Source of the DNA: Burkholderiales bacterium GJ-E10
GTDB taxonomy: Bacteria; Pseudomonadota; Gammaproteobacteria; Burkholderiales; Burkholderiaceae_F
Direction: 5' to 3'
Assembly: GCA_000828975.1 (NCBI GenBank)
Contig: AP014683.1
Location: 1,379,520-1,443,519, forward strand
DNA: 64,000 nucleotides
In this document: piece by piece, positions 7,625 through 16,288 of the stretch
Layout of the letters: each line of letters opens with the position of its first letter
Position numbering within the stretch: position 1 is the first letter of the stretch
Position numbers and translations under genes: made by a program
The notes under the pieces: model-generated
What the model saw: only the letters and a program-made list of their open reading frames with translations
Told to the model about the DNA's origin: nothing
The model's database searches: none

Positions 7625-10600
7625 GGAATCAGCCTCGTGCCGTGGGCGGCGGCGTCGCGCACGGCGGCGGCCAGGTCGTCGGCGCTGTCCTGCAGTGCTG
7701 CACCCTCGGCATGCTGGGCGACCATCGCGCGCACGAGTTCCGCGGTGGCGTCGGCGCCGCGGGTTCCGCCGGTTGCACCCGTTGCGCCGGTTGCATCGGC
7801 TGCCGCGCCGCATTCCGGCCCGCTGAGCAGGGCGTGGTGAATGCGCTCGGCGATGCGGCCGATGGTCGGGTTTTCGCTGATCCACATCGGCGGGATGCGC
7901 AGGTCGAAGCATTTTTCGAGGGCGAGCGCGAGTTCGACCGCCATCAGCGAGTCCATGCCCAGGTCGTAGACCGACTGCGCCGGCACCACGCGCTCCGGCG
8001 GCAGGCGCAGGATGGCGGCGATTTCCTCCACCAGGATCTGCGCGATCGCCGCCACCGCCTCGTCGGGGGGCAGAGCCGCCAGACGCGCGCGCAGGTCGTC
8101 GCCGCTGGCATGGCTGGCGGCGTGGCCGAGGCGGCGGCGCAGTTCGTCGAAGTACGGCTGGTCCGCCGACGGCAGGCTGCGCTGCAGCACGCCCCACTCG
8201 AAATCCATCACCGCCAACCCCGATTCGCCCTTGGCGAGCATGCCCTCGAGGCGCTGCAGGGCGGCCGCCGCGGCGAGCGGCGCCGCGCCCAGGCGGGTGT
8301 GCAGGGCGTCGCGCGCCGCGGCGTTGCGGGTGAGCACGCCGACGTCGCCGATCGGCCCCCAGGCCACCGCGGTGGCCGGCAACCCTTGCGCGCGGCGCAG
8401 GCGGGCCAGCGCTTCGAGCGCGGCGTTGGCGGCGACGTAGTTGGCCTGGCCGGGATTGCCGAGGACGGTCGTGGCCGACGAATAGAGCACGAAGCAGTCG
8501 AGCGGGTCGGCGCGGGTCAGATGGTGCAGGTTCCAGGCGCCGTCGAGCTTGGGCGCGAGCACCGCGGCGAAGCGCGCGGCATCGAGGTTGGGCAGCAGGG
8601 CGTCGTCGAGCACCATCGCGGTGTGCAGCACGCCGCGCAGCGGCGCGCCGCGGCGCAGGCTCTTGGCGCGCACCGCGGCGAGCACGGCGGCGAGGGCGTC
8701 GCGGTCGGCGATGTCGCAGGCGGGGGTGTCGACCTCCACCCCCCGGGCGCGCAGGGCGTCCAGGGCAGCGGCGGCAGCGGGGACCTCAGGGCCGTTGCCG
8801 GCCGCCGTGGCGCCGCGGCGGCCGAGCAGCACGAGGTGGCGAGCGCCGCGCTCGGCGAGCCATGCGGCGGTGGCGAGGCCGAAGCCGCCCAGCCCGCCGG
8901 CGACGAGATAGGTGGCGTCGGCGGCCGCGCGCCAGCGCGCCGGCGGGGTTGGGGTGCAGACGGCGCGCGGCGGGGTCTGCAGGTCGACCACGACCTTGCC
9001 GATCTGCCGCGCCTGCTGCATGTGGCGGAAGGCGTCGACGACGCGGTCGGCGGCGAAGATGCGGTGGGGCAGGGGGTGCAGGCTGCCGTCGGCGAAGCGG
9101 GCCATGACCTCGGTGAAGATCCGCGTGGCGAGCTCCGGGCGCAGGCGCATGAGCTGATCGGCGTCGACGCCGAAGTAGCTGACGTTGTTGCGGAAGGGGC
9201 GCAGGCCGATGCGGGTGTCTTCGTAGAAATCGCGCTTGCCCAGTTCGATGAAGCGGCCGAAGGGGCGCAGGGCGCGCAGGTTGCGGGCGATGGCCTCGCC
9301 GGCGAGCGAGTTGAGCACGACATCCACGCCACCTTCGCCTTCCCCTCCCGTGGCGGCGAGCACGGCCTCGTCGAAATGGGGGTCGCGCGAATCGACGACG
9401 TGGTCGGCGCCGAGCAGGCGCGCGAAGTCGCGGCGGGCATCGCTGCCGGCGCTGGCGACGATCTCGGCGCCGAGCAGGCGGGCGACCTGGATCGCGGCGA
9501 TGCCGACACCGCCGGCGGCGCCGTGGATCAGGATGCGTTCGCCCGGTTGCAGGCGGGCGACTTCGGTGAGGGCGTACCAGACGGTGAAGAACACCGTCGG
9601 CACGGTGGCCGCTTCGGCGAAGGTCCAGGCCGCGGGCTTGGGCGCGACCGCGCGCTCGGGCACCACGACGTGGGCGGCGAAGCTCGCCCCCGCGAACGCC
9701 AGCACGGCGTCGCCGGGGCGGAAGCGCTCGACGCCGGGGCCGCAGCGGGCGACCACGCCAGCGACTTCGAGGCCCAGGGTCGGGCCGGCGAAGCCCTGTT
9801 CCAGCGCCTCGTCGGCGAGCAGGCCCATGGCGTACATGACGTCGCGGAAGTTCAGGCCGGCGGCGCGGGCTTCGATTTCGATTTCGCCGGAGCCGGGCGC
9901 GGGGCGGTCGCAGCCCACCCAGCGCAGGTTGCGCAACTGGCCGGCGAGCGGGAAATCCAGGCGCCAGGATGGCGCGGGGGAGGCCGCAGCCGCCGGCGCG
10001 GCGGAGGTGGTAGCCGCTGGCGGCGCGGCGTCGTGCGGCAGCAGGCGCAGGGCGTAGCGGCGGCCGTCGATCCAGGCGACCTCGGTCTCGGCGCCGTCGG
10101 GGCCGGCGCCGGAGCCGGGGCAGGGTGCGGCCGCACCAAGGCATTCCCGCAGCAAGGCGTCGGGGCTGGCGCCGGGGTCGATGCAGCGCAGCGCGAGGGG
10201 GTGGAGTTCGTTGCGGGCGACGCGCGCCAGGCCCCACAGGGCTGCGGCGGCGGGCGAGGGCGCAGCGGTATGCGGGGCGCCGCCCGGCAACACCAGATGC
10301 ACGGTGGCCTGCGGGCTGCGGGCGGCGAGTTCGAGAAGCAGGCGGCGCAGCGCGTCGCAGGCCTGGGCGACGGCCGCCGCCGGCGGCGGCGCGGGGAATA
10401 CCACCCAGTGGACGACGTCGGCCGTGCCGACCCCCGGGCCCTCGGGCAGCGGCAGCAAGTCGAGCAAGTCCATGCGGCGGATCCGCTGCACGGCCTGATC
10501 GGCCGCCGCCAGCCGGTGGGCGAGGTCGTCCGCCAGGTCTTCGTCGCTGCCGGGCAGGGTCAGGACCGCATAGCGGCGCGATGCCGCGGGTTTGGCGGGC

Positions 10601-13600
10601 TCGCCGATCCCCGGCGCGGGGCGCGCCAGCACGAGAAAACCGCCGATCGGCAGGCCGCCGGCGGCGGGGTCGGAGACCGCCTGGCACTCGGTCCAGCCGA
10701 GGTGGTGCAGCAGCGCCTCCCAGCCTTGCGGCCCTTGCAGCGCCGGGTGGTGCGCGGCATCGGTGGAAACTGAGGCCGAACCTGCCGCGGCACCCGCGGC
10801 GAAACCGGTGCCGGGTTCCGCGGCGGGGTGCCACCAATCGGCGCGCGCGCCTTCGGTGAAGGTGGCGGCGTGGTCCGGGTGGCGTTCGGCGAGCAGCAGC
10901 ACGGCATCGGCAGCGAGGCGCGGCAGCAGCGCGCCGAGCGCGTGGGCGGGCCGCGCGTAGCGGTGCAGGACGTGGTCGAGGACGACGACGTCGAAGTGCG
11001 CCGGCAGCGGCGCCGCAGCGTCGAGCGCGAGACCGTTGCCCGGTTCGGAGACGAGCGCGGCGACGGTGATCGCCGGGTGGCCGTCGTAGGCGGCCCGCAA
11101 GGCGCCGAGATCGTCAGCGGCGCTGCGGGCGAGCACCAGGTCGAGGGCGGGGGCGGGAGCGGGCGCGAGGACATCGCAGACGGCGGCGAGCGCGCTGTCG
11201 CCGTGGCCGATCTCGAGCACCCGCAGGCGGCGGCCCTGGGGCCAGCGCGCGGCGAGGGCCTGGAACGCGGCGGCGAGGCCGGCGCGGGTGCCGGCGTAGG
11301 CGGGGGTATTCGGGTCGGGCGTCGCCGGTTCGTCGGGCCGGATCGGCGGCGCATCGGCCGCGGCGGCGAGGGCGTCGAGATGCAGGCCGACGCGACCGAT
11401 GCGCAGCAGATCGGGCGCGGCGGCGGGGCAGGCGGCGAGGGCCGAGGGCCAGATTTCAGTGCTGGGGGGCAGCTCGGCGTCATCGATGCGCCAGCCGTCG
11501 CCGTCGGGTCGCAGCAGCCCTTGGGCTTGCAGCTCGTCGAGCAGCCAGCGCAGCAGCGGGTGGGCGGTGCGCCAGCGGGCGAGGACGGTGTCCGGAAGCG
11601 GCGCGGCACAATGGCCCGCACCCTCACCCCCGCCCTCTCCCGCACGCGGGAGAGGGGGTAATGGTGCTGCGCTGGAATTGCCCTCACCCCCGCCCTCTCC
11701 CGCGCGCGGGAGAGGGGGTAATGGTGCTGCGCTGGAATTGCCCTCACCCCCGCTCTCTCCCGCACGCGGGAGAGGGTGTAATGGCGCTGCGCCGGGATTG
11801 CCCTCACCCCGGCCCTCTCTCGCGGGGCGGGAAAGGGCGACGGACCGGAGCGCGTCGCGGGCGTAGGCGAGCGGCAGCAGTTCGAGCAGCGGCGCGGCTT
11901 CCTCGGCGTAGCGGCGGCGCGCGCCTTCGGGGTCGTCGGCCCATGACTGTTCGATCGCGCGGGCGAGCGTGGCGGTGGCGGGCAGGGCGGGCTGGGGCGC
12001 CGATTCCAGCGGCGCCAGGCGCGCGGCCTGTTCCCAGACGGCGGGCGGCGGGGCGGCCTGCCGCAGGGCGGCGGCGCGGAAGCGGCAGCCGGTGGCCACG
12101 GCGAGCAGCCGGCCGGCGGCGTCGCGCAGTTCGAAGTCGGCGAGCACGGAGCGCGGGCCGCGGCGTCGCAGGCGTCCGACCAGACTGGCGGCATCGCCGG
12201 TGCCGTAGAGGACGAGGCGGCCGATGCCGACCGGCAGGTAGCTCATCGACCCCGCGCTCGGGTCTTGCGCGTCGTGGAACCAGGCGATGATCGCCTGGAA
12301 ACACTGATCGAGCAGGGCCGGATGGAGCAGGAACGCTTCCTGCGGGCGGGGGGCGGCGGCCAGCGTGGGCGCGGGCGTGGGTGGACGCGTAATGGTCGCC
12401 TGCAATGCCGGGCCATCGACCGCGATTTCCTGCAGACGGCGGAATTCGGGGCCGTAGTCGAGGCCCAGGGCGGTGGCGGCGGCATAGAGCTGCGCGCCGT
12501 CGATGCGGGCGGGCCGGGGGCCGGGCACGGGCAGGGCGTCGCGGGCGCAGGCCATCTGCAGGGCGGCGGCGGGCGGTGCGGCGAGCTTGCAGCGGGCGTG
12601 CAGGGTCCAGGGGTCGTCCGAGAGGCGCTGGCGGCTTTCGATACGCAGGCGCAGGTCGTCGGGGTCGAGCAGCACGCGCAGGCTGCGCGCGTGCTCGCCG
12701 TCGAACACCACCGGGGCGAGGATGTCGAGCTCGTCGACGACGAACGCGGACGAACACGTCGCAGACGGCGGTTCGTCGTTCCGACTGCCGAACCATTCCC
12801 GTGCGGCGGCCAGCGCCATTTCGACGTAGGCCGCGCCCGGAAGCACGACGGCGCCGCCGACGCGGTGGTCGGCGAGCCAGGGCGACTTGATCGGGTCGAG
12901 CTGCGCCTCCCAGGCCGCTGGCATTTCCTTGAGCCGGCAACCCAAAAGCGGATGGACGCTCGCGCGCTGGATCAGCCGGTACGACTCGGGCGTGCCGGCG
13001 TACCAGTGGGGCTGATGCTGCCAGGGATAGCGCGGCAGGGCCACGGGGCCGCGCAGGGGGGTCGGAAACGGCGCCCGCGCGTCGACCGAGGCGCCGAGCA
13101 GCGCGGCGCGCAGCACGGTCTCGCGGATCCCGCCCAGAGTGTCGGCGCGCCGCGGCGCGTGGGCCAGCGCCCGGCCGTCGGCCCGCAGGGATTCGAGCGT
13201 TTCGGTGACGTAGCGCTGCAGGATGGCGTTGGGCCCGACTTCGACGAAGACGCAGTAGCCCGCCTGCCACATCGCGGCGATGGCGGGGCCGAAGCGCACC
13301 GGGTCGCGGACGTTGTGCCACCAGTAGGCGGCGCCGAGGGCGTCGGCCGACAGTTCGGCGCCGTGCACGGTCGAGAAGAAGCGGCCGGGCGCGCCGTCGC
13401 AGCAGAGCAGGGGGCGGGCGGCGCCCGGGTCGAGGCCGGCGAGGTCGTCCAGCAGCGCGGCATGGATTGGGTCCATCGCCGGACTGTGGAAGGCGTAGTC
13501 GAGGTCGAGTTCGCGGAAAAAGACGCTTTCGCCCAGGGCGGCACGCAGTTCGGCCAGCGCGTCGGCGGGGCCGCTGACGGTGCAGTTGCGGGGGCTGTTG

Positions 13601-15879
13601 TCGGCGGCGACGGTGATGCGGCGGGCGAACGGCGCTGCAGTGGCCCGACCCTCACCCCCGCCCTCTCCCGCTCGCGGGAGAGGGGGTTGGGGTGCGGTGC
13701 GGAGATCACCCCCTCTCCCGCTTCCGCGGGAGAGGGCGGGGGTGAGGGTGCTTCCTGTGGCAGGGGCAGACGCTGCGGCCAATTCGTCCAGGCGGCGCTG
13801 CATGGTCTCGGCGGACAGGCCGACGGCGGCCATGCGGCCGGTGCCGCGGGTCAGGGCCTGGGCGCGGCTGCGGGCGACGATGACCCGCGCCGCCTGCGCC
13901 AGGTCGAGGGCGCCGACGGCCCAGGCGGCGGCGATCTCGCCCACGCTGTGGCCCATCGCGGCGTCGGCGCACAGGCCTTCGGCGCGCAGCAGTTCGGTGG
14001 CGGCGACCTGGACAGCGAAGAGCGCCGGCTGGGCGACGGCGGTGTCCTGCAGGGTGGCGGGGTCGTCGCTCGCCAGCGCGGCGAGGATGTCGGGGCCGCC
14101 GTAGGCGCGAACGAGGGTGGCGACTTCGCCGAGCCGGGTCGCGAACCGCGGCGAGGCGGCGAGCAGGGCGCGGCCCATGCCGGTCCATTGCGCGCCGTTG
14201 CCCGAATACACCAGCGCGACCGGTGCCGGTCCGGTTGCGGCGCCGCGCAGGGCGCGCTCGCGGATCACCCCGGACGGCTCCGCGCCGGCGGCGAAGGCCT
14301 GCAGGGCGGCGACGGCTTCGGGCGTCGTGCCATCCGTGATCGCGATCCGTTCGGCGAGCCAGTCGCGCCGCTCCCATGCGGCCTGGGCCAGACGCGCCGA
14401 GGCCGCGGCGTCCTCGGCCGACGCGAGGGCGTCGGCATAGCGTGCCGCCAACTGTCGCAACGCGGCATCGTCGGCGGCGGAGATCACCAGCGGCGCACGG
14501 ACGGCGGCGGCGGGCGCGGCTTGGAACGCCGCTGGGGCTTCCGCTCGGGAGACCGACGGCGCCCCGGCTTCCGGCGCCGGTTCGAGGATCACATGGGCAT
14601 TGACGCCGCCGAAGCCGAAGGAGTTGACCGCGACGCGGCAGGAGTCGGGCGGCAGGGCAACGGGTTCGCGGGCGACGCGCAGGTGCAGGGCGTCGAAGTC
14701 GATGTCCGGATTGAGCGTTTCGGCGTGCAACGAGGGTGGCGCGACGCCGTGCTCGAGGACCGTCAGCGCCTTGGCCAGGCCCGCCATGCCCGAGGCGGGC
14801 TCGAGGTGGCCGAGGTTGCTCTTGACGGAGCCGATGGGCAGCGGCTCGGCGCGCTCGGCGCCGCTGCCGGCCCCATACACGGTGCCCACGGCGCGGGCCT
14901 CGATCGGGTCGCCGATGCGGGTGCCGGTGCCGTGCGCTTCGACGTAGCCGATGTCCTGCGGGCGCAGGCCGCTGCGCGCGAGCACGCTGCGCATCAGTTC
15001 CGCCTGGGCTTCGCCGCTGGGGATGGTCAGGCCGGTCTTGCGCGCGCCATCGGCGTTGACCCCGGTGGCGCGGATCACGCCGCGGATGCGGTCGCCGTCG
15101 CGCAGGGCGGCGGCCAGGGGCTTGAGCAATAGGACGCCGCCGCCTTCGCCGCGGACGTAGCCGTCGCCGCCGGCGCCGAAGGCGCGGCAGCGGCCGCCGG
15201 CCGACAGCATCGAGGCCTTGGTGAAACCGACGAACGGATACGGGTGGAGCAGCAGGTTGACGCCGCCGACCAGCGCCGCCGGCGCCTGGCCTTGGCGCAG
15301 GAGTTCGCAGGCCTGGTGCAGCGCGACGAGCGATGACGAGCAGGCGGTGTCCACCGCCATGCTCGGCCCGTGCAGATCGAAGGTCCACGACAGGCGGTTG
15401 GCCGCCACGCTCATGGTGTTGCCGGTCATCGTGTGCGCCGACATGCTCGAGAGGTCGTCGAGCACGCGCATGCCGTAGTCGAGGCCGGAGATGCCGACGA
15501 ACACCGCGCAATCGCTGCCGGCGAAGGACGAGGGGCGAATTCCGGCGTCTTCGAAGGCTTCCCACGCCAGTTCCAGCAGCAGGCGCTGCTGCGGATCGAG
15601 CAGTTCGGCTTCGCGCGGGGCGATGCCGAAGAAGGCGGCATCGAAGCCGGCGACGTCGTCGAGCACGCCGGCGGCGAAGGTGATGCTGCGTCCGGGTTCG
15701 GAACGCCGCGGGTGCGACAAGGCATCGACTGCCCAGCGGGCCGGGTCGATCTCGGTTACAAGATCATGACATCCGGTGAGGTGCGGCCACAGCGCGTCGA
15801 GGCCATCGACGTTTCCGGGAAGACGCAGCCCCACGCCGACGATGGCGATGGGACATGCCGATGGATCGCTCTTTTTCAA
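7621..15879 (-). CDS. Multidomain reducing type I polyketide synthase (KS-AT-DH-MT?-ER-KR-ACP)
   Basis: This single 2752-residue module holds, in order: ketosynthase (residues 8-435; Cys180 in DTACSSS, His316 in HGTGT, His358 in SNLGHLE); acyltransferase (about 555-900; Ser645 in GHSVGE, with YAFHSP in the specificity region, which is ambiguous); dehydratase (about 975-1260; His1005 in HRVGGAVVLP); a methyltransferase-like region (about 1500-1700, weak SAM motif EIGHGDS); enoylreductase (about 1995-2290; HGAAGGVG); ketoreductase (about 2320-2530; AGGLGGFG, LDD, and Tyr in ANYVAANA); and an acyl carrier protein (about 2610-2690; GMDSLMAVE). There is no thioesterase. Full reduction domains suggest a fatty-acid-like chain built iteratively. 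The start is TTG at 15879; an in-frame TAG lies two codons upstream and no strong ribosome-binding site is visible. Two repeat insertions encode residues 711-744 and about 1347-1420. It heads the polysaccharide operon. Confidence 0.93.
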   Translation of the reverse strand: MKKSDPSACPIAIVGVGLRLPGNVDGLDALWPHLTGCHDLVTEIDPARWAVDALSHPRRSEPGRSITFAAGVLDDVAGFDAAFFGIAPREAELLDPQQRLLLELAWEAFEDAGIRPSSFAGSDCAVFVGISGLDYGMRVLDDLSSMSAHTMTGNTMSVAANRLSWTFDLHGPSMAVDTACSSSLVALHQACELLRQGQAPAALVGGVNLLLHPYPFVGFTKASMLSAGGRCRAFGAGGDGYVRGEGGGVLLLKPLAAALRDGDRIRGVIRATGVNADGARKTGLTIPSGEAQAELMRSVLARSGLRPQDIGYVEAHGTGTRIGDPIEARAVGTVYGAGSGAERAEPLPIGSVKSNLGHLEPASGMAGLAKALTVLEHGVAPPSLHAETLNPDIDFDALHLRVAREPVALPPDSCRVAVNSFGFGGVNAHVILEPAPEAGAPSVSRAEAPAAFQAAPAAAVRAPLVISAADDAALRQLAARYADALASAEDAAASARLAQAAWERRDWLAERIAITDGTTPEAVAALQAFAAGAEPSGVIRERALRGAATGPAPVALVYSGNGAQWTGMGRALLAASPRFATRLGEVATLVRAYGGPDILAALASDDPATLQDTAVAQPALFAVQVAATELLRAEGLCADAAMGHSVGEIAAAWAVGALDLAQAARVIVARSRAQALTRGTGRMAAVGLSAETMQRRLDELAAASAPATGSTLTPALSRGSGRGGDLRTAPQPPLPRAGEGGGEGRATAAPFARRITVAADNSPRNCTVSGPADALAELRAALGESVFFRELDLDYAFHSPAMDPIHAALLDDLAGLDPGAARPLLCCDGAPGRFFSTVHGAELSADALGAAYWWHNVRDPVRFGPAIAAMWQAGYCVFVEVGPNAILQRYVTETLESLRADGRALAHAPRRADTLGGIRETVLRAALLGASVDARAPFPTPLRGPVALPRYPWQHQPHWYAGTPESYRLIQRASVHPLLGCRLKEMPAAWEAQLDPIKSPWLADHRVGGAVVLPGAAYVEMALAAAREWFGSRNDEPPSATCSSAFVVDELDILAPVVFDGEHARSLRVLLDPDDLRLRIESRQRLSDDPWTLHARCKLAAPPAAALQMACARDALPVPGPRPARIDGAQLYAAATALGLDYGPEFRRLQEIAVDGPALQATITRPPTPAPTLAAAPRPQEAFLLHPALLDQCFQAIIAWFHDAQDPSAGSMSYLPVGIGRLVLYGTGDAASLVGRLRRRGPRSVLADFELRDAAGRLLAVATGCRFRAAALRQAAPPPAVWEQAARLAPLESAPQPALPATATLARAIEQSWADDPEGARRRYAEEAAPLLELLPLAYARDALRSVALSRPAREGRGEGNPGAAPLHPLPRAGESGGEGNSSAAPLPPLPRAGEGGGEGNSSAAPLPPLPRAGEGGGEGAGHCAAPLPDTVLARWRTAHPLLRWLLDELQAQGLLRPDGDGWRIDDAELPPSTEIWPSALAACPAAAPDLLRIGRVGLHLDALAAAADAPPIRPDEPATPDPNTPAYAGTRAGLAAAFQALAARWPQGRRLRVLEIGHGDSALAAVCDVLAPAPAPALDLVLARSAADDLGALRAAYDGHPAITVAALVSEPGNGLALDAAAPLPAHFDVVVLDHVLHRYARPAHALGALLPRLAADAVLLLAERHPDHAATFTEGARADWWHPAAEPGTGFAAGAAAGSASVSTDAAHHPALQGPQGWEALLHHLGWTECQAVSDPAAGGLPIGGFLVLARPAPGIGEPAKPAASRRYAVLTLPGSDEDLADDLAHRLAAADQAVQRIRRMDLLDLLPLPEGPGVGTADVVHWVVFPAPPPAAAVAQACDALRRLLLELAARSPQATVHLVLPGGAPHTAAPSPAAAALWGLARVARNELHPLALRCIDPGASPDALLRECLGAAAPCPGSGAGPDGAETEVAWIDGRRYALRLLPHDAAPPAATTSAAPAAAASPAPSWRLDFPLAGQLRNLRWVGCDRPAPGSGEIEIEARAAGLNFRDVMYAMGLLADEALEQGFAGPTLGLEVAGVVARCGPGVERFRPGDAVLAFAGASFAAHVVVPERAVAPKPAAWTFAEAATVPTVFFTVWYALTEVARLQPGERILIHGAAGGVGIAAIQVARLLGAEIVASAGSDARRDFARLLGADHVVDSRDPHFDEAVLAATGGEGEGGVDVVLNSLAGEAIARNLRALRPFGRFIELGKRDFYEDTRIGLRPFRNNVSYFGVDADQLMRLRPELATRIFTEVMARFADGSLHPLPHRIFAADRVVDAFRHMQQARQIGKVVVDLQTPPRAVCTPTPPARWRAAADATYLVAGGLGGFGLATAAWLAERGARHLVLLGRRGATAAGNGPEVPAAAAALDALRARGVEVDTPACDIADRDALAAVLAAVRAKSLRRGAPLRGVLHTAMVLDDALLPNLDAARFAAVLAPKLDGAWNLHHLTRADPLDCFVLYSSATTVLGNPGQANYVAANAALEALARLRRAQGLPATAVAWGPIGDVGVLTRNAAARDALHTRLGAAPLAAAAALQRLEGMLAKGESGLAVMDFEWGVLQRSLPSADQPYFDELRRRLGHAASHASGDDLRARLAALPPDEAVAAIAQILVEEIAAILRLPPERVVPAQSVYDLGMDSLMAVELALALEKCFDLRIPPMWISENPTIGRIAERIHHALLSGPECGAAADATGATGATGGTRGADATAELVRAMVAQHAEGAALQDSADDLAAAVRDAAAHGTRLIP
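11621..11840. repeat. Four tandem 60-bp palindromic repeats inside the PKS gene
   Basis: Units begin at 11621, 11681, 11741 and 11801 with an exact 60-base period; the last is degenerate. Each carries CCCTCTCCCGC facing GCGGGAGAGGG around a short loop, followed by a spacer with GGTAATGGTGCTGCG. The palindrome is of the kind usually found scattered between genes in GC-rich proteobacteria. Here the period is a multiple of three, so the PKS frame survives and reads on the minus strand as 20-residue repeats containing PLPRAGEGGGEG. It lies in the linker between the dehydratase and methyltransferase-like regions. Confidence 0.93.
13648..13749. repeat. Inverted pair of the same palindromic repeat inside the PKS acyltransferase
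   Basis: Outer arms of 24 bases at 13648-13671 and 13726-13749 are perfect reverse complements of each other. Each arm starts an individual CCCTCTCCCGC/GCGGGAGAGGG hairpin. The element encodes PKS residues about 711-744 (LTPALSRGSGRGG then PLPRAGEGGGEG) and sits in a loop of the acyltransferase small subdomain, between MAAVGLSAE and ITVAADNSPRNC, where homologues have a short linker. The frame is kept. Confidence 0.92.
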
Positions 15880-16288
15880 GCTTGGCTATTGGCAGGTTTG
15901 CGAAAGGACGTCGGAAGGCTTCCGCCACCGTATCGTCCCCCCCTCAGAGGATGATACGTTAGCAATGACACCAATGTGGATTGTCACACAATCCGCGTTG
16001 GCGAACAGTAAGGGGAACCTCAATACAGGGTTTAACCGCAAGGATGAACGGTTCCTTGGTACGCGTCGAGCACGGCGACGCGATCGGCCATTGCGCCTTG
16101 GCGGCATCCCCCCGAAATCGACCGATAGGTGGCGACCATCGCCCACCGGCTCGCTGTCCTGGAACAAGCCCGCAGCACGCGCTTCGACCCGAGCGCCGGA
16201 TTCCGGCATAGACTCGTCGTCGACGTGCGACATCGGCATCGCCGACGCTGCCGCGCTTGCGGGCCCGATGCGTCGCAGGGAGTCGAGC
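15880..16288. promoter_or_regulatory. Divergent intergenic region between the PKS operon and the DUF748 gene
   Basis: These 409 bases should carry the promoters for the minus-strand PKS/polysaccharide operon and for the plus-strand DUF748 gene. The part from 15955 to 16040 is AT-richer than its surroundings and holds an imperfect inverted repeat, TGACAcCAAT-GTGG-ATTGTCA, at 15966-15986. That could be a regulator site. I cannot fix a -35/-10 pair with confidence and see no coding frame with family features. Confidence 0.4.

Noticed and set aside
11621..11840. CRISPR-like reading of the 60-bp repeats
   Set aside because: The spacer parts are also repeated, there are no cas genes, and the array is translated within a PKS.
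7642..15132. Plus-strand open frames of 955-1043 codons across the PKS
   Set aside because: Antisense to conserved ketosynthase, acyltransferase and reductase motifs; composition artefacts of a very GC-rich gene.
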